DNA of 64,000 nt from an uncultured Bacteroides sp. (GTDB lineage: Bacteria; Bacteroidota; Bacteroidia; Bacteroidales; Bacteroidaceae), in the NCBI GenBank assembly GCA_948847595.1, contig CAQOGY010000009.1, positions 43,732 to 107,731 of the forward strand. Direction: 5' to 3'. The notes under the pieces were generated by a model that had not been told where the DNA came from, did not search any database, and saw only the letters and a list, made by a program, of their open reading frames with translations. This document shows positions 43,585 to 52,124 of this stretch, in pieces; the stretch's first letter is position 1, and each line of letters begins with the position of its first letter. Both the position numbers and the translations under genes were made by a program.

Positions 43585-44004
43585 ATGGAAGAAAAAGTTT
43601 ATCTGGATAAGTTGGCAAAAAGAGACATCAAGCCGACGGCTATCAGACTTCTCATATTGAAAAGTATGATGGAAGCGGGGCGTGCCGTGTCTCAGCTTGA
43701 TCTTGAAACGTTGCTGGATACGGTTGATAAATCGACTATATCCCGTACAATCACGCTTTTTTTGTCTCATCATCTGATACATAGCATAGACGACGGAAGC
43801 GGTTCGTGGAAGTATGCCGTTTGCGATGATTCCTGCAACTGTGTCCTAAAAGACCTGCATTCACATTTTTATTGCGAGAAATGCCATCGGACATTCTGTC
43901 TGGAAAAGATTCATATTCCGGTTATCGACTTACCGAAAGGATTCACTTTGCATAGTGTGAATTATGTAGTAAAGGGAGTGTGTGCGGAGTGCTCAAAAGT
44001 GTAG
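43585..44004 (+). CDS. Fur-family metalloregulator
   Basis: Transcription factor of the Fur superfamily. The N-terminal winged helix (about residues 10-75, DIKPTAIRLLILKSMMEAG and the recognition helix DKSTISRTITLFLSHHLI) binds DNA as a dimer. The C-terminal region has a His/Cys metal-binding set: CDDSCNC, HSHFYCEKCHRTFC, and the last pair GVCAEC. The double CxxC arrangement fits the structural zinc site; a second, regulatory site is likely from HSH. At 139 residues it is typical. It is the second gene of an operon with the metal pump, six bases downstream, and probably senses zinc or a related metal and acts on the dyad at 41565-41579. Confidence 0.88.
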   Translation: MEEKVYLDKLAKRDIKPTAIRLLILKSMMEAGRAVSQLDLETLLDTVDKSTISRTITLFLSHHLIHSIDDGSGSWKYAVCDDSCNCVLKDLHSHFYCEKCHRTFCLEKIHIPVIDLPKGFTLHSVNYVVKGVCAECSKV

Positions 44005-44037
44005 GATTAATTGCAGATAAGCAGTAATGGTAAAAGA

Positions 44038-44084
44038 AAAACACCGGAACTCGAACGGAAAAATATCGTTGAGTTCCGGTGTTT
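44038..44084. terminator. Bidirectional terminator between fur-family gene and mdh
   Basis: AAACACCGGAACTC pairs with GAGTTCCGGTGTTT around an inner AACG / CGTT stem and an A-rich loop, flanked by A- and T-rich edges. It separates two convergent genes. Confidence 0.85.
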
Positions 44085-44103
44085 ATTATATTAATGATAC
44101 TGG

Positions 44104-45105
44104 TTAGTCAATATTGGGATTCAAAGAATGCCAGTCTTTGATTGCCGGGATGATACCCATTTCAATCACTTCATCACGAAGCTTGCACAAATGTTCGTAG
44201 CTCTTTTCCAGTTCTTCCTGTTCGGAAGGAGATCCGGCCACTTCTTTGTAAGTAACACCATCTTTTGTAATGGAAGTTTCCATAGCCATCATGATGTGGT
44301 CGAACTTACCATTGGAAACATAAGTACCGGCAGGCCAGCGGAACGGTTGTCCACCCATTGCGGCAGCGATCATTTCGATAGAAAGATAAGCCGGGCTTTG
44401 GAAAGAAGAACGGCCACGAAGGTCGATGATATGTTTGCCACCCTGTATGACACGTACTTTTAATGCTTCCCATTCTGTCAGCGGAAGACGGGTAGTTCCG
44501 ATGAAATCAGTCAGCGGTTCGCCTTTTACTTTGGTAGTTGAGGCGAATACGGCCATCTGTTCTCCATGTCCGCCATACGTACGGCAGTTTTGAATGTCGG
44601 AAGCGGGAATATGGAAATATTTCACCAGTTCATTCTGCAGACGGGTGCTGTCCAGTGCTGCCAGTGTAGAAACCTGGGATGGTTTCAGACCGGAATATAG
44701 CAGTGTGATCAATCCTGTGATATCAGCAGGGTTAAAGATGACAACGATATGTTTTACATTCGGACAGTATTGGCGGACATCTTTACCGAACTGAGCGGCA
44801 ATTTCAGCATTTCCTTTCAACAAGTCTTCACGGGTCATGCCTGCTTTGCGGGCTGCACCACCGGAAGATACGATATAAGAGGCTCCTGTCAATGCTTCTT
44901 TGATATCGGAAGTATAAGTCAGATTCACGCCTTCGAAACCGCAGTGATATAATTCTTCTGCCACGCCTTCCAGAGCGGGTGCGAAAGGATCATATAGACA
45001 AATATTCGGAGTGAGTTTCATCATCATAGCTGTTTGAGCCATATTGGAGCCGATCATTCCGGCTGCTCCTACAATCGTAAGTTTCTCGTTGGTTAAAAAT
45101 TCCAT
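44104..45105 (-). CDS. mdh: Malate dehydrogenase
   Basis: NAD-dependent oxidoreductase interconverting malate and oxaloacetate; in Bacteroides it feeds the reductive branch to fumarate and succinate. The Rossmann start is EKLTIVGAAGMIGSNMA. Further landmarks are SSGGAARKAGMTREDLL, the substrate and NAD loop NPADITG, ALDSTRLQNELVKYF, and the catalytic histidine motif TYGGHGEQM. At 333 residues it is a complete LDH/MDH-superfamily protein. It is transcribed alone on the minus strand, divergent from the S1-domain gene, with a TATCTTTG -7 box about 50 bases before the start. Confidence 0.95.
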   Translation of the reverse strand: MEFLTNEKLTIVGAAGMIGSNMAQTAMMMKLTPNICLYDPFAPALEGVAEELYHCGFEGVNLTYTSDIKEALTGASYIVSSGGAARKAGMTREDLLKGNAEIAAQFGKDVRQYCPNVKHIVVIFNPADITGLITLLYSGLKPSQVSTLAALDSTRLQNELVKYFHIPASDIQNCRTYGGHGEQMAVFASTTKVKGEPLTDFIGTTRLPLTEWEALKVRVIQGGKHIIDLRGRSSFQSPAYLSIEMIAAAMGGQPFRWPAGTYVSNGKFDHIMMAMETSITKDGVTYKEVAGSPSEQEELEKSYEHLCKLRDEVIEMGIIPAIKDWHSLNPNID

Positions 45106-45154
45106 AATTATATATGTTTAAAGATGAATAATCTGTTCTTGCTTATTACCGCTA

Positions 45155-45162
45155 CAAAGATA
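45155..45162 (-). promoter_or_regulatory. -7 box TATCTTTG of mdh
   Basis: Minus-strand TATCTTTG, 50 bases before the ATG at 45105. A full -7 match; the -33 box is not clear. Confidence 0.55.
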
Positions 45163-45255
45163 ACGACTTAATCGGATGATTGTTCATTGAAAATAGTTTT
45201 GTTTGATAACAAAAAGTTATACCTGTCTGATGAAAGGGATGTGCCTAAAATAGAT

Positions 45256-45263
45256 TATCTTTG
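45256..45263 (+). promoter_or_regulatory. -7 box TATCTTTG of the S1-domain gene
   Basis: TATCTTTG 28 bases before the ATG at 45291. A full match to the -7 consensus; a -33 TTTG is not obvious. Confidence 0.55.
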
Positions 45264-45290
45264 CTCATTATATAATAAATAGATAAAAGT

Positions 45291-46130
45291 ATGAGTATCG
45301 AATTAGGAAAATTCAACCAACTCGAAGTGGTAAAGGAAGTCGATTTCGGTTTGTATCTCGACGGAGGAGATGAAGGTGAAATCCTGCTGCCCACCCGTTA
45401 TGTACCCGAAGACTGTAAGGTAGGGGATATGTTGAATGTATTTCTTTATCTGGATATTGACGAAAGACTGATTGCCACGACACTGACCCCGTTGGTGCAG
45501 GTAGGGCAGTTCGCCTGTCTCGAAGTCTCTTGGGTGAACCAGTTCGGGGCATTCCTCAACTGGGGATTGATGAAAGACTTATTTGTACCTTTCAGTGAGC
45601 AGAAGATGAAAATGCAGGTGGGAAGATCCTACGTGGTCCATGCTCATGTGGATGAGGAAAGTTATCGTATTGTAGCTTCGGCGAAGGTAGAACGCTACCT
45701 GTCGAAAGATATGCCCGATTATGCTCCGGGTGCGGAAGTGGATATTCTGATCTGGCAGAAGACGGACTTGGGTTTCAAAGCGATTATAGACAATAAGTAT
45801 AGCGGATTGCTGTATGAAAATGAAATATTCCGTGCATTGGAGACCGGTATGCAGATGAAGGCGTTTGTGAAACAGGTACGCGAAGATGGTAAGGTGGACC
45901 TGATACTTCAGAAACCGGGATTTGAGAAAGTCGATGATTTCTCGAAGACACTGTTGGAGTATATTCGGGAACATGGCGGACGGATCAATCTGAACGATAA
46001 AAGTCCTGCGGAAGATATTTACGATACCTTTGGTGTCAGCAAGAAAACTTTTAAGAAAGGTGTAGGTGACTTGTATAAGAAACGATTGATTTCTTTGCAT
46101 GAGAACGGCATCACTTTGGCAGAATCCTAA
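45291..46130 (+). CDS. CvfB/YitL-like S1-domain RNA-binding protein
   Basis: Three S1-type beta-barrel segments followed by a winged helix, the CvfB architecture. The first S1 (LEVVKEVDFGLYLDGGDEGEILLP) is at about residues 8-65, a second (CLEVSWVNQFGAFLNWGL) about 70-140, a third (FKAIIDNKYSGLLYENEIF) about 145-215, and the C-terminal winged helix (ILEYIREHGGRINLNDKSPAEDIYDTFGVSKKTFKKGVGDL region) about 220-275. In Firmicutes CvfB is an RNA-binding virulence regulator; here only RNA or nucleic-acid binding is supported. It is 279 residues and monocistronic, divergent from mdh. Confidence 0.86.
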   Translation: MSIELGKFNQLEVVKEVDFGLYLDGGDEGEILLPTRYVPEDCKVGDMLNVFLYLDIDERLIATTLTPLVQVGQFACLEVSWVNQFGAFLNWGLMKDLFVPFSEQKMKMQVGRSYVVHAHVDEESYRIVASAKVERYLSKDMPDYAPGAEVDILIWQKTDLGFKAIIDNKYSGLLYENEIFRALETGMQMKAFVKQVREDGKVDLILQKPGFEKVDDFSKTLLEYIREHGGRINLNDKSPAEDIYDTFGVSKKTFKKGVGDLYKKRLISLHENGITLAES

Positions 46131-46169
46131 ACAGAATAGGGAAATCCCTATGCAGGAATAGAGAGAATC

Positions 46170-46202
46170 ATTGGGGTGGGGAGTTTTCTCACCCTATTTT
46201 TG
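46170..46202 (+). promoter_or_regulatory. Promoter of the DUF4476 operon
   Basis: ATTG at 46170-46173 and TATTTTTG at 46195-46202, 21 bases apart, with the first ATG 42 bases downstream. Confidence 0.6.
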
Positions 46203-46243
46203 TGATATCAGTTAAAGATAATAATTTTAAAAACAGATAAGCT

Positions 46244-46924
46244 ATGCGTAAGATAATAATAAGTTTCTGTATTTTGCTCGCTGCCCTTTCTTTAAAAGCG
46301 CAGCCTGTCAGCGGAATCCGGATTGATGGCGGAGATACTCCGATTCTTGTTTATTTTGGCGGAAGGCAGATGTGTTATCCTACTACTACTTGTTTCGTTG
46401 CCAATCTGAAACCGGGAAATTATACCATTGAAGTGTACGCTTCCCGCCCGACTCGCCCGGGAGAACGTGTATGGAAAGGAGAACGGTTGTATAATGACCG
46501 CGTTTACTTTAACGGAAACGAAGTAAAAGATATCATTGTAGAAGAACGTGGAGATATCCGTCCGGGCAGACCCGGAAGACCGGGAAACGGTCAGGGTGGA
46601 CACCGTCCGGACTATAACCGCTACGACAGAGTGATGAATGACCAACTTTTCAAGAAGTTCTTTGATAGTGTGAAGAATGAGCCTTTTGAAAAAGATCGTA
46701 TGGGGTTGATTACAACTGCATTGGCGAACTCTGATTTTACATCGGAGCAGTGTCTTCAACTGGTGAAGTTCTATACCTTTGATAATGAACGGCTGAAGAT
46801 TATGAAAATGATGTATCCCAATATTGTAGATAAAGAGGCTTTCTTTACAGTGATCGGTACTCTTACATTCTCCAGTAACAAGACCAAAATGAACGATTTC
46901 ATCAAGGAATACGAAGGACGCTGA
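46244..46924 (+). CDS. Secreted DUF4476-domain protein
   Basis: Signal peptide MRKIIISFCILLAALSLKA, then a beta-rich region up to about residue 100 (YPTTTCFVANLKPGNYTIEVYASRP), a short Gly/Arg/Pro-rich linker, and one DUF4476 helical domain at about 130-225 (the pattern is FKKFFDSVKNEPFEKDRMGL, then TSEQCLQLVKFYTFDNERLK). DUF4476 function is unknown; the fold is probably a four-helix bundle. It is the first of three genes on the plus strand, 32 bases before a paralogue with two DUF4476 copies. A location in the periplasm or at the surface is inferred. Confidence 0.8.
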   Translation: MRKIIISFCILLAALSLKAQPVSGIRIDGGDTPILVYFGGRQMCYPTTTCFVANLKPGNYTIEVYASRPTRPGERVWKGERLYNDRVYFNGNEVKDIIVEERGDIRPGRPGRPGNGQGGHRPDYNRYDRVMNDQLFKKFFDSVKNEPFEKDRMGLITTALANSDFTSEQCLQLVKFYTFDNERLKIMKMMYPNIVDKEAFFTVIGTLTFSSNKTKMNDFIKEYEGR

Positions 46925-46956
46925 TCATACATTAGTTCACTAAAAACGATACGGTT

Positions 46957-47973
46957 ATGAAAAATATACATATAATCCTGTTTTTCACGTTGTGGGTAAT
47001 ACTCGGTAGCTGTTCTACTTATTACGTATCCAACAAGCAAGTGATGGAGGTTCAGCAGGGAATGTCCCGGCAGAATGTAGAAAAAATCTTGGGTAAACCG
47101 GATTACAGACGTTTTGACGGAGGTGGCGAGGAATGGGAGTACCACCGGATTTCTTCAGTGCTTTACGGCAACTCGATCAAGATTATTGTATATTTTGCAG
47201 ATGGAAGAGTTACGGGTATGGATACCTTTAATGGTGATGAAATACTTCTTCCGCCGCCTCCGGTTGTGATGTCTCCTTCCGTTGTTGTAACCAATACGGA
47301 TCCGGTTCGTCCGCCACGCTATGAAGAAAGTCCCCGTCGCAGAACACTTATGATGCGTGATGAGTTTGATCGTTTTCTTAGTGATTTCCGGATGGTGATC
47401 ATGTCTGATGAGCAGATTAAATATATAGATGACGTTTTGTTGGATTGCAATTTTACTTCTGCCCAGTGCGGAAAGATCATTGATCAGATAAGTGGTTCGG
47501 ATGCCCAGATGACTGTGATGAAACGTATGTATCCGCAAATTGTGGATAAAGAAAATTTTGCTTCGGTCGTCAATAAGCTCTTTTCGTCTTTTGACCGTGA
47601 CAAGATGAAGGAATATATCCAGGCTTACCACGGTGACCAACGACCGGGAGACGTAGGATATGTACGGCCCAGAGCTATGAGTTCAGCCGATTTTGACCGT
47701 TTCTTCAATGAGTATAGAGGTAAATCTTTTGAGTCTGACCGTACCAGAATGCTGGATGAAGTTGTACCTCCTTCGGGATTCACTTGTGCCCAATGCCGTA
47801 AATTGGTGGATATGTGTACTTTTCAGACAGATAAAAAGAATATGATAAAGAAACTTTATCCGAAAATCGCAGATAAGAAGAACTTCTCCATACTGACGGA
47901 TGTTTTCACTTTTGAGATGGACAAAAGAGAGATGAGGGAGTTTGCGGAATCTTACGATAGCGGACGTAACTAA
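46957..47973 (+). CDS. Lipoprotein with BamE-like domain and two DUF4476 domains
   Basis: The lipobox is at LGSCSTYYVS (Cys about residue 19). Residues 25-95 resemble a SmpA/BamE fold (VMEVQQGMSRQNVEKILGKP, then EEWEYHR). Two DUF4476 copies follow at about 125-225 (FDRFLSDFRMVIMS, TSAQCGKIIDQ) and 240-338 (FDRFFNEYRGKSFESDRTRM, TCAQCRKLVDM). It is in the middle of the three-gene operon. The tandem arrangement suggests internal duplication, and the BamE-like module hints at contact with envelope proteins; no function is known. Confidence 0.78.
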   Translation: MKNIHIILFFTLWVILGSCSTYYVSNKQVMEVQQGMSRQNVEKILGKPDYRRFDGGGEEWEYHRISSVLYGNSIKIIVYFADGRVTGMDTFNGDEILLPPPPVVMSPSVVVTNTDPVRPPRYEESPRRRTLMMRDEFDRFLSDFRMVIMSDEQIKYIDDVLLDCNFTSAQCGKIIDQISGSDAQMTVMKRMYPQIVDKENFASVVNKLFSSFDRDKMKEYIQAYHGDQRPGDVGYVRPRAMSSADFDRFFNEYRGKSFESDRTRMLDEVVPPSGFTCAQCRKLVDMCTFQTDKKNMIKKLYPKIADKKNFSILTDVFTFEMDKREMREFAESYDSGRN

Positions 47974-47987
47974 AAAAGAATGAAACC

Positions 47988-49187
47988 ATGAAAAGAATTC
48001 TATTTATATTGTTAGTCGTGACTGCCAGTACCACTGTAATGGCGGGAATGAGTACCAGCAAGGTACGTAAGGAGACACGTTTCCTTACTGATAAGATGGC
48101 ATACGAACTGGACCTGAATAATCCCCAATATAATGACGTGTATGAGATTAACTATGATTTCATTTATTCGCTTCGTAATATTATGGATTATGTAGTACGG
48201 GGTGATGAGTGGGCATTGGATGATTACTATGAAGCGCTGGATATTCGCAACGATGATCTTCGTTGGGTGTTGAGCGATGCGCAATACCGCAGATTCCTGG
48301 GAGCTGAGTATTTCTATCGTCCCATTTATGTCACCGGAGGAAGATGGAGTTTCCGGATTTATATCAATTATCCGAATCGTAGTTTATTCTATTTTGGTGT
48401 ACCTTATCATTATCGGACTTACTGTGGTGCACATTATCGTCCGCATATTCATCATGTGAGTTATTATCGGGGAAGATATAATAATCTTGTGCACTATCCT
48501 ACGCCATATCGGGTAAGAGATCAGCGGGTATTCCATTCTTATCGTCGTTCAGACTTCGGTTCTGTACGTTTCCGTCCGAACACTTCCGTTCGTCCGCATA
48601 ATGCACCTACCCGACCGGGTACTTCGGGACGTCCGGGAACAACGTCACGGCCTAATACATCAGGACGTCCGGGAAATACTTCCCGTCCTCGTCCTGAAAC
48701 GGACCATAGACCGTCCACTTCAGGCAGACCATCTACATCGGGCAGGCCGTCCACTTCCGGAAGACCTTCCAACTCTGAAAGACCTTCGGTCAATGAACGA
48801 CCGTCTATTCCAAGCAGACCGTCCACTCCGGGCAGAAATGATAAACCGAACAAGGAAGTAACTCCGGGCAGAGGCCACAACAGAGGTGAAGGAGATCGTC
48901 ATTCAGGAAGTCGTCCGGGAACGAGTACAAGTACTCCGAATTCTAATCGTCGTCCGGAAACGAATTCAGGGTCTTCGAATTCCAGTCGCCGTCCGACAAG
49001 TAGTGGTACGAGCACAAACCGTGGCAGCAGCTCCGGTAGGAACAGCAATTCCGGCAGTAGTTCCAGCAGAGGGAACGTATCCGGCAGATCAACAGAAAGA
49101 AGCTCATCTTCAGAAAGTTCGAGAAGCAACAGCAACCGAGGTTCTTCTTCCCGTTCTTCAGAAAGAGGAAGCAGCTCAAGAAGATAA
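47988..49187 (+). CDS. Secreted protein with long Ser/Arg/Pro-rich low-complexity tail
   Basis: I do not recognise a functional family. A signal peptide (MKRILFILLVVTASTTVMA) precedes a globular part of about 180 residues, rich in Tyr and Arg (YYRGRYNNLVHYPTPYR). The C-terminal half, about 200 residues, is a low-complexity tract of GRP-T/S and SS-GR repeats such as SGRPSTSGRPSTSGRPS and SSSGRNSNSG. It is very basic and Ser-rich, so it may bind acidic polymers or be a glycosylation target; that is inference. It is the third gene of the DUF4476 operon, 14 bases downstream. Reverse-strand frames across the tail are artefacts of the repeats. Confidence 0.75.
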   Translation: MKRILFILLVVTASTTVMAGMSTSKVRKETRFLTDKMAYELDLNNPQYNDVYEINYDFIYSLRNIMDYVVRGDEWALDDYYEALDIRNDDLRWVLSDAQYRRFLGAEYFYRPIYVTGGRWSFRIYINYPNRSLFYFGVPYHYRTYCGAHYRPHIHHVSYYRGRYNNLVHYPTPYRVRDQRVFHSYRRSDFGSVRFRPNTSVRPHNAPTRPGTSGRPGTTSRPNTSGRPGNTSRPRPETDHRPSTSGRPSTSGRPSTSGRPSNSERPSVNERPSIPSRPSTPGRNDKPNKEVTPGRGHNRGEGDRHSGSRPGTSTSTPNSNRRPETNSGSSNSSRRPTSSGTSTNRGSSSGRNSNSGSSSSRGNVSGRSTERSSSSESSRSNSNRGSSSRSSERGSSSRR

Positions 49188-49209
49188 AACCTATTCCTTT
49201 ATTAATAAA

Positions 49210-51159
49210 TTATTGCTCCTCAGCGGTAGGAGAACTGGACTCCGGCGTTTCGCCGACTAGACTATTCAGGGCGTCGCCCGTAACTTGGATATCGGGGCGG
49301 ATACTATCCGCCTCGATTTCACTTATTAACCCTTTCTTGGCGAGGCGTCCGGCAATCAGCTTATAATAGCCTTCCATATTCTCTTTTAACCGTCCGTTTT
49401 CCGCAAAGGAACTGCGGAAGTGTTTAGGCTTCGGGATAATAGAAGCTAGAAAAATACTTTCTTCGGTCGTGAGTTGCGAAGGGCGTTTGCCGAAATAATA
49501 GGCAGAGGCTTCCTGAATACCATAAACCAGCGGTCCCCATTCGGCTATGTTCAGATAAACTTCATACATACGTTCTTTAGAAGTCAGCCTTTCTGTCTCT
49601 ATCAGCCATACGATGAGTGCTTCTTCCAATTTGCGGGCAAAGTTCTTGTTCCGGTTGAGAAATACGTTTTTTACCAGCTGCATGGTAATTGTGCTGCCTC
49701 CTCTGGCGAAACGTTCGACTTGCAGGTCGTAAATCAAAGCTTCACGCATCGCATCAGGCAAAAAGCCCTTGTGGTAGAAAAAAGCTCCGTCCTCACTTTG
49801 CATGACAGACATCCGCAGCAATGGAGAAATGCTGTCCAAAGGAGTAAAATGTTCCCATGAAGGTCCGACAGGAAATGTTTTGACCGGTATTCCGTTTTCA
49901 TAGGCGGTATAGACAAACTCTTCACTCATTTTTGAAAGAGATGTTGCACCATATTCTATTATCCGAAAATCTTTTTCTTTCAATTCGGACTCAAACTTAA
50001 GGCTGTCTAGTCGGGCAAAATCGATATCTAACAGAAAATGATAAGCCAGCTCACCACTTGTTTTTATACCTTCCAGATTGCTGAATAAGCCTTTGGGCAA
50101 AGAACTGAATAGTTCGTCGGCCGGAAACCATGATTTATCTGTGGCAGCAGTGAAGTGCCATTGATTTTCATTCTTTTCTGCCCGCAGATAAGGATGAAAT
50201 TTTATTTGGTTGAATAATACCGTCGTCGTACTGTCCAGTTCCAGCGTTTGCTTGCCGATATTCATCTGATACGTGAGTTGTCCGCGATCCAGATGGATCA
50301 CTTCGGGAGAGAGTGCTTTGTGAAATACATCAAGTCCGCTTACTTTCGCCGTACCGTCAAGTTGCAGTTGGTTTTCGGTACGATTTTCTTTAGTCATACT
50401 ATAATATAAGGTATCGAAAGTAACTTCTGCTCCAAAACGGCGGTTGATATACGGTAGTGAAACTTTCTTTTGCTCTGTGGCAAAAAGTTCTGCCTGCAGG
50501 GTATGTACCTTTCTGTTCAACTCTCCTGCTGCTTTCCATTGTTGAGTCAGCGTATCTTCTTTTATCTTGATGGTGGACTGAAAGCGATTGTTTTCGATTG
50601 TAAAGGTGGGGATATTGACTGTTACGAAATTGCTGTCTTTCCGTTCGGTTATATTAAGTTGAGTCAGTTGACCGTTTTCGGGGAAGAAACCATATATTAA
50701 GTTTAATATTCGGTTGATGCGATGGGCGTAATTGGTTTCTATGACCGGCTCTGTAGTTGCTTCCGGGTGGTGTCCGGAGAATAGAAAATCATAGTTGGCT
50801 GCACTGTCCCGTTTGATAAAAGCGATTGCCAGTCCATTCATGTGGACGTTGCGGACTTCAATATTTCCTTTCAGCAGTTTCCAAAAATTCAGTCTGACAT
50901 TGACAGATTGTAGTGTAAGAAGGGTATCCCGTTGGTCGGGAACGATGGAAAGCCCTTGCAGAGTAATTTCGCTACATCCCTTCATCTGTAGATTCTGATA
51001 ATGAATTTGCAGTCCGTATGTTTGTTCGATATGAGTCGTACGCTTGTTAGTTATGCTTTGCAGAAGCATATTGCGGCTCAAATAGATACTGATAAGGCAG
51101 ATAAACAAGCCTCCTCCGATTGATAGAAGAAGAATACTTTTTTTGCTGTTCTTTTTCAT
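49210..51159 (-). CDS. AsmA-like / GT51 peptidoglycan glycosyltransferase fusion
   Basis: Inner-membrane protein with one N-terminal helix (about residues 8-30), a periplasmic AsmA-like segment (about 35-400) and a GT51 transglycosylase domain (about 415-600). GT51 motifs are intact: the catalytic Glu in EDGAFFYHKGF, RGGSTITMQLVKN, RKLEEALIVWLIE, KERMYEVYLNIAEWG, and QEASAYYFGK. There is no transpeptidase domain, so it is a monofunctional glycan-strand polymerase with an unusual N-terminal half. The gene is minus-strand, 22 bases from the convergent operon end. A TACCTTTG -7 box lies 28 bases upstream of the start. Confidence 0.88.
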   Translation of the reverse strand: MKKNSKKSILLLSIGGGLFICLISIYLSRNMLLQSITNKRTTHIEQTYGLQIHYQNLQMKGCSEITLQGLSIVPDQRDTLLTLQSVNVRLNFWKLLKGNIEVRNVHMNGLAIAFIKRDSAANYDFLFSGHHPEATTEPVIETNYAHRINRILNLIYGFFPENGQLTQLNITERKDSNFVTVNIPTFTIENNRFQSTIKIKEDTLTQQWKAAGELNRKVHTLQAELFATEQKKVSLPYINRRFGAEVTFDTLYYSMTKENRTENQLQLDGTAKVSGLDVFHKALSPEVIHLDRGQLTYQMNIGKQTLELDSTTTVLFNQIKFHPYLRAEKNENQWHFTAATDKSWFPADELFSSLPKGLFSNLEGIKTSGELAYHFLLDIDFARLDSLKFESELKEKDFRIIEYGATSLSKMSEEFVYTAYENGIPVKTFPVGPSWEHFTPLDSISPLLRMSVMQSEDGAFFYHKGFLPDAMREALIYDLQVERFARGGSTITMQLVKNVFLNRNKNFARKLEEALIVWLIETERLTSKERMYEVYLNIAEWGPLVYGIQEASAYYFGKRPSQLTTEESIFLASIIPKPKHFRSSFAENGRLKENMEGYYKLIAGRLAKKGLISEIEADSIRPDIQVTGDALNSLVGETPESSSPTAEEQ

Positions 51160-51474
51160 CTTTTGCCTTTAATAAGTTATTGGCTGCAAAGGTAGATAAT
51201 ATTCTGTTCAACAAGATATAAGCAGTCTTTTTTTATTAGTGTGTCCGCTTATGAGCGTACAACTGTTCATTTTCGTACATCTCAGTTTTTCTTCTTTCCG
51301 CTGACTATTAAGTATTTATCTTTTTGGCATGCCCATTGCATTTATATATTCGAAGGCGGGCAACAAAAGAAATGAAAAAAAAGTTCAGATAGTTGCAACC
51401 ATTCCATATAGACGTTCCGTCTAATAAACAGAAGAACAAAAAAAGAAAGTTGAACTAATAAAAAATATACAATT
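51160..51474. other. 315-base divergent gap: promoter elements only
   Basis: Contains the -7 box TACCTTTG of the transglycosylase gene (51187-51194, minus). A dyad TAGACG-ttc-CGTCTA lies near 51411-51425, before the DUF3836 gene. No gene or structured RNA was recognised. Confidence 0.5.
51187..51194 (-). promoter_or_regulatory. -7 box TACCTTTG of the AsmA/GT51 gene
   Basis: Minus-strand TACCTTTG, a full match to TAnnTTTG, 28 bases before the ATG at 51159. No clear -33 box. Confidence 0.5.
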
Positions 51475-51993
51475 ATGAAAACTACAGTATTATTCAGAAT
51501 GATGGTTTTAGTGGCAATGGTAGTTGCCGGTATCGCCAATACAGAGTTGAAAGCACAGGACAATAACTTCATTACTAATGAAGAGAAAGTAGATGATCTT
51601 GTTGTTTCGAAGGTGATTTACAGACTGGATGGTTCTCTCTATCGTCACATGAAATATGATTTTACTTATGATGATCAAAAGAGAGTAACAGCTAAAGAAG
51701 CTTTCAAGTGGGATTCATCCACTGAAAAATGGATTCCGTATTTCAAGATCGATTATACTTATTCTTCTAATGAAATCACATTGGTATATGCACGTTGGAA
51801 TAATTCTCACAGAGCTTATGATGATTCTGTAGAAAAGAGTGTTTATGAACTGAATGATGCTAATATGCCGATCGCGTATATGAACTACAAGTGGAATGAC
51901 TATAAATGGATTGAAGAATCAGCCGGCAACTGGGCTATGAATATACAGATTCCGGTAACAGATGAAGCAGACTTGCTGCTTGCCGGAAGATAA
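51475..51993 (+). CDS. Secreted DUF3836-domain protein
   Basis: Signal peptide with a probable cleavage after ELKAQ (residue about 27). The mature protein is a small beta-rich domain with the DUF3836 pattern: VSKVIYRLDGSLYRHMKYDFTYDDQ, then KWIPYFKIDYTYSSNEI and a second half YELNDANMPIAYMNYKWN. The repeated Tyr/Trp strands suggest a beta-sheet scaffold like YD/RHS-related stretches. It is 172 residues, found in Bacteroides, function unknown. It is monocistronic, followed by a hairpin terminator; the start at 51475 gives an ordinary signal peptide. Confidence 0.8.
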   Translation: MKTTVLFRMMVLVAMVVAGIANTELKAQDNNFITNEEKVDDLVVSKVIYRLDGSLYRHMKYDFTYDDQKRVTAKEAFKWDSSTEKWIPYFKIDYTYSSNEITLVYARWNNSHRAYDDSVEKSVYELNDANMPIAYMNYKWNDYKWIEESAGNWAMNIQIPVTDEADLLLAGR

Positions 51994-52044
51994 CAATACC
52001 GGGGATTGTGAAATTCTCTTTCTCTCTTAAGGTTTTAACAAACG

Positions 52045-52083
52045 AAAACGGTGGATTACCTAAACGAGGGAATCCGCCGTTTT
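52045..52083. terminator. Bidirectional terminator between DUF3836 gene and msrAB
   Basis: AAAACGGTGGATT (52045-52057) pairs with AATCCGCCGTTTT (52071-52083), ending in TTTTTATT. It separates convergent genes. Confidence 0.82.
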
Positions 52084-52124
52084 TATTGTATCTGTCTGAA
52101 ACCGGTGCTGTTTACTAGATTGTT

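Noticed and set aside
48539..49179. Reverse- and alternate-frame open frames rich in Leu/Asp/Gly over the third DUF4476-operon gene
   Set aside because: They mirror the low-complexity Ser/Arg/Pro repeats of the plus-strand gene.
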